Of a stretch of 64,000 nt of DNA, positions 63,141 to 64,000 are shown one piece after another. The stretch covers positions 2,294,001 through 2,358,000 of the forward strand of contig NZ_CP079865.1 in the NCBI RefSeq assembly GCF_025263565.1. Reading direction: 5' to 3'. Source of the DNA: Mycobacterium sp. SMC-8 (GTDB lineage Bacteria > Actinomycetota > Actinomycetes > Mycobacteriales > Mycobacteriaceae). Positions within the stretch are counted from its first letter, which is position 1. Every line of letters starts with the position of its first letter. Under the pieces are notes generated by a model. That model did not search any database. It was not told where the DNA came from and saw only the letters and a program-made list of their open reading frames with translations. The position numbers and the translations under genes were made by a program.

Positions 63141-63604
63141 GATCGGATCAGCTCTTCGGTCTGTTCCCCGAGCCGGCCCACGTCCGCGGTCGACGCCTTG
63201 TCGAACTGCGCCTCGCCCAGCGCTTCCAGCACGGGGGCCGCGGCGGCGAGATCACCGGCAGCCACCGCGCGCAGCTGCATGAACTGTGCCGGAACGCCGG
63301 TCGCCTGGTGCAGGAAACTGCGCAGCGTGCGGCTCAGCGCCGCGCCTGCCTGCTCGGTCGAGAGCTCACCTGCCCGGTGGCGCCGGGTGACCGCCCGCGC
63401 TGAGTGCGCGAAGCGCTGCCGCAGCACCCTGGCGTGCAGCGCACGCACCCCGGGGATGCCCCGCAGGCTCTGTGACGGCATCGTCGCAATCAAAACCGCT
63501 GTGTACCAGCCAAAGACGAGAAGCAGCAAGACAAGTCCGAGCCACAGCCACAGAATCGAGAAGGGGGGCGGCCCGCTGACGAATTCCAACAGGTCATCCG
63601 GCAC
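63131..63604 (-). CDS. DUF4381-like / membrane-anchored accessory protein of the MoxR operon
   Basis: A 157-residue protein with one N-terminal hydrophobic segment (ILWLWLGLVLLLLVFGWYTAVLI) and a helical cytoplasmic domain (RTLRSFLHQATGVPAQFMQL). Size and position, between DUF58 and VWA genes, match the small accessory proteins of MoxR-Bat operons. GTG start overlaps the DUF58 gene stop by 11 bases. Confidence 0.72.
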   Translation of the reverse strand: MPDDLLEFVSGPPPFSILWLWLGLVLLLLVFGWYTAVLIATMPSQSLRGIPGVRALHARVLRQRFAHSARAVTRRHRAGELSTEQAGAALSRTLRSFLHQATGVPAQFMQLRAVAAGDLAAAAPVLEALGEAQFDKASTADVGRLGEQTEELIRSWS

Positions 63605-64000
63605 GCGACCACACCCTGGTCATCTCGGTGATACCCCGGCGGATCTGGCGACTGCCCGGGATCGTCGCATAAGAGACGGCGCGGGCAGCCATGAACTCGG
63701 CGAGGTGCTGGACTCGCCGCTCCTCGGCGCGGCGGTACGCGGTGACGACGCGCGGATCCACCGCGGCGGAGCCGAGCACCGGGCGGCCCGTCGCGACGTC
63801 GTAGCCGCCGTCCTCGGCGTCCACCGCGGGCAGGTCGGCGACCATCGCCCACATCAGGTCGTGCCGCCCGGTCAGCCGGTCCAGCACGTCGCCGAGCCGG
63901 TCGTCGGGCTCCGGTTCGTCAGAGACCACGACGACCAACATCGGATGGCGGTAATGCGTTGCCACATAGGTCAACTGGCACACGATGTCACTGGGGCCAG
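63594..64000 (-). CDS. DUF58 domain protein, C-terminal part (truncated by window edge)
   Basis: The minus strand is open from the window edge to the stop at 63594, giving 135 residues. It contains LVVVVSDEPEPDDRL and HDLMWAMVADLPAV, which fit the C-terminal VWA-like half of a DUF58 protein. The N-terminal part lies beyond 64000. DUF58 genes almost always follow a moxR gene, so an AAA+ ATPase gene is expected just outside the window. Confidence 0.75.
   Translation of the reverse strand, partial: GPSDIVCQLTYVATHYRHPMLVVVVSDEPEPDDRLGDVLDRLTGRHDLMWAMVADLPAVDAEDGGYDVATGRPVLGSAAVDPRVVTAYRRAEERRVQHLAEFMAARAVSYATIPGSRQIRRGITEMTRVWSRAG

Noticed and set aside
1..64000. tRNA, rRNA or CRISPR loci
   Set aside because: None were recognised on either strand by eye; a covariance-model search would be needed to exclude small RNAs.

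Overview
The window is high-GC actinobacterial DNA, almost certainly from an environmental, rapid-growing Mycobacterium (Mycolicibacterium). The evidence is the gene content and order: homologues of M. tuberculosis Rv0481c to Rv0531 appear nearly in order, including murB, the L,D-transpeptidase lipoprotein lprQ, mshA of mycothiol synthesis, senX3-regX3, ppx, proC, the 33-residue ribosomal protein bS22, hemA-hemC-hemD-hemB, hemL and the System II cytochrome c maturation genes. Comparison with M. tuberculosis gene order is from general knowledge, not from a search. Many genes carry a TANNNT -10 element 12 to 14 bases before the start codon, the usual arrangement of leaderless mycobacterial mRNAs.

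Layout. 1-3107: a truncated agmatinase-family ureohydrolase gene, divergent from a sodium:solute symporter, then a methyltransferase gene. 3130-13089: cell-wall and redox housekeeping (murB, L,D-transpeptidase, SDR, a ROK regulator preceded by a tiny polycysteine leader ORF, mshA, gpmA, senX3-regX3). 13090-13566: a comparatively AT-rich non-coding stretch with several inverted repeats. 13567-28485: a 15-kb surface-glycan locus that takes the place of Rv0492c-Rv0494. It has four family-2-like glycosyltransferases, a flippase fused to a GH16 domain, a large polytopic membrane protein, a sugar C-methyltransferase, a glucose-1-phosphate cytidylyltransferase-like enzyme, a PIG-L deacetylase, an epimerase/dehydratase, an RmlC-like epimerase on the opposite strand, and a C-methyltransferase-like protein fused to a class III aminotransferase. 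The start-stop overlaps between most of these genes imply one translationally coupled operon.

28496-39079: conserved mycobacterial core (Rv0495c, ppx, Rv0497-Rv0500B, galE2-like, acyltransferase, Had-like dehydratase, SerB1-like hydrolase, glutaredoxin-like). cmaA2 and mmpS2/mmpL2, present here in M. tuberculosis, are absent. 39225-45993: tetrapyrrole operon hemA-hemC-hemD-hemB followed by four small membrane-protein genes. 46097-52392: accessory genes (DUF2236 oxygenase-like, TetR, PNPOx-like, cytochrome P450, two Ddn-like F420 proteins, NCS1 permease). 52445-59455: hemL, a phosphatase-like gene, and the thioredoxin/CcdA/ResB/CcsA cytochrome c assembly operon followed by a MinD-like ATPase. 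59481-64000: small membrane proteins, a SnoaL-like protein, and the distal part of a MoxR-type operon (DUF58, two VWA-like proteins and accessory proteins) running off the window on the minus strand.

The glycan locus is the best candidate for an undescribed system: it looks able to make, flip and trim a surface oligosaccharide carrying branched-chain and amino sugars. The polycysteine leader ORF ahead of the mycothiol genes, and a three-copy palindromic repeat family, are the other main points of interest.
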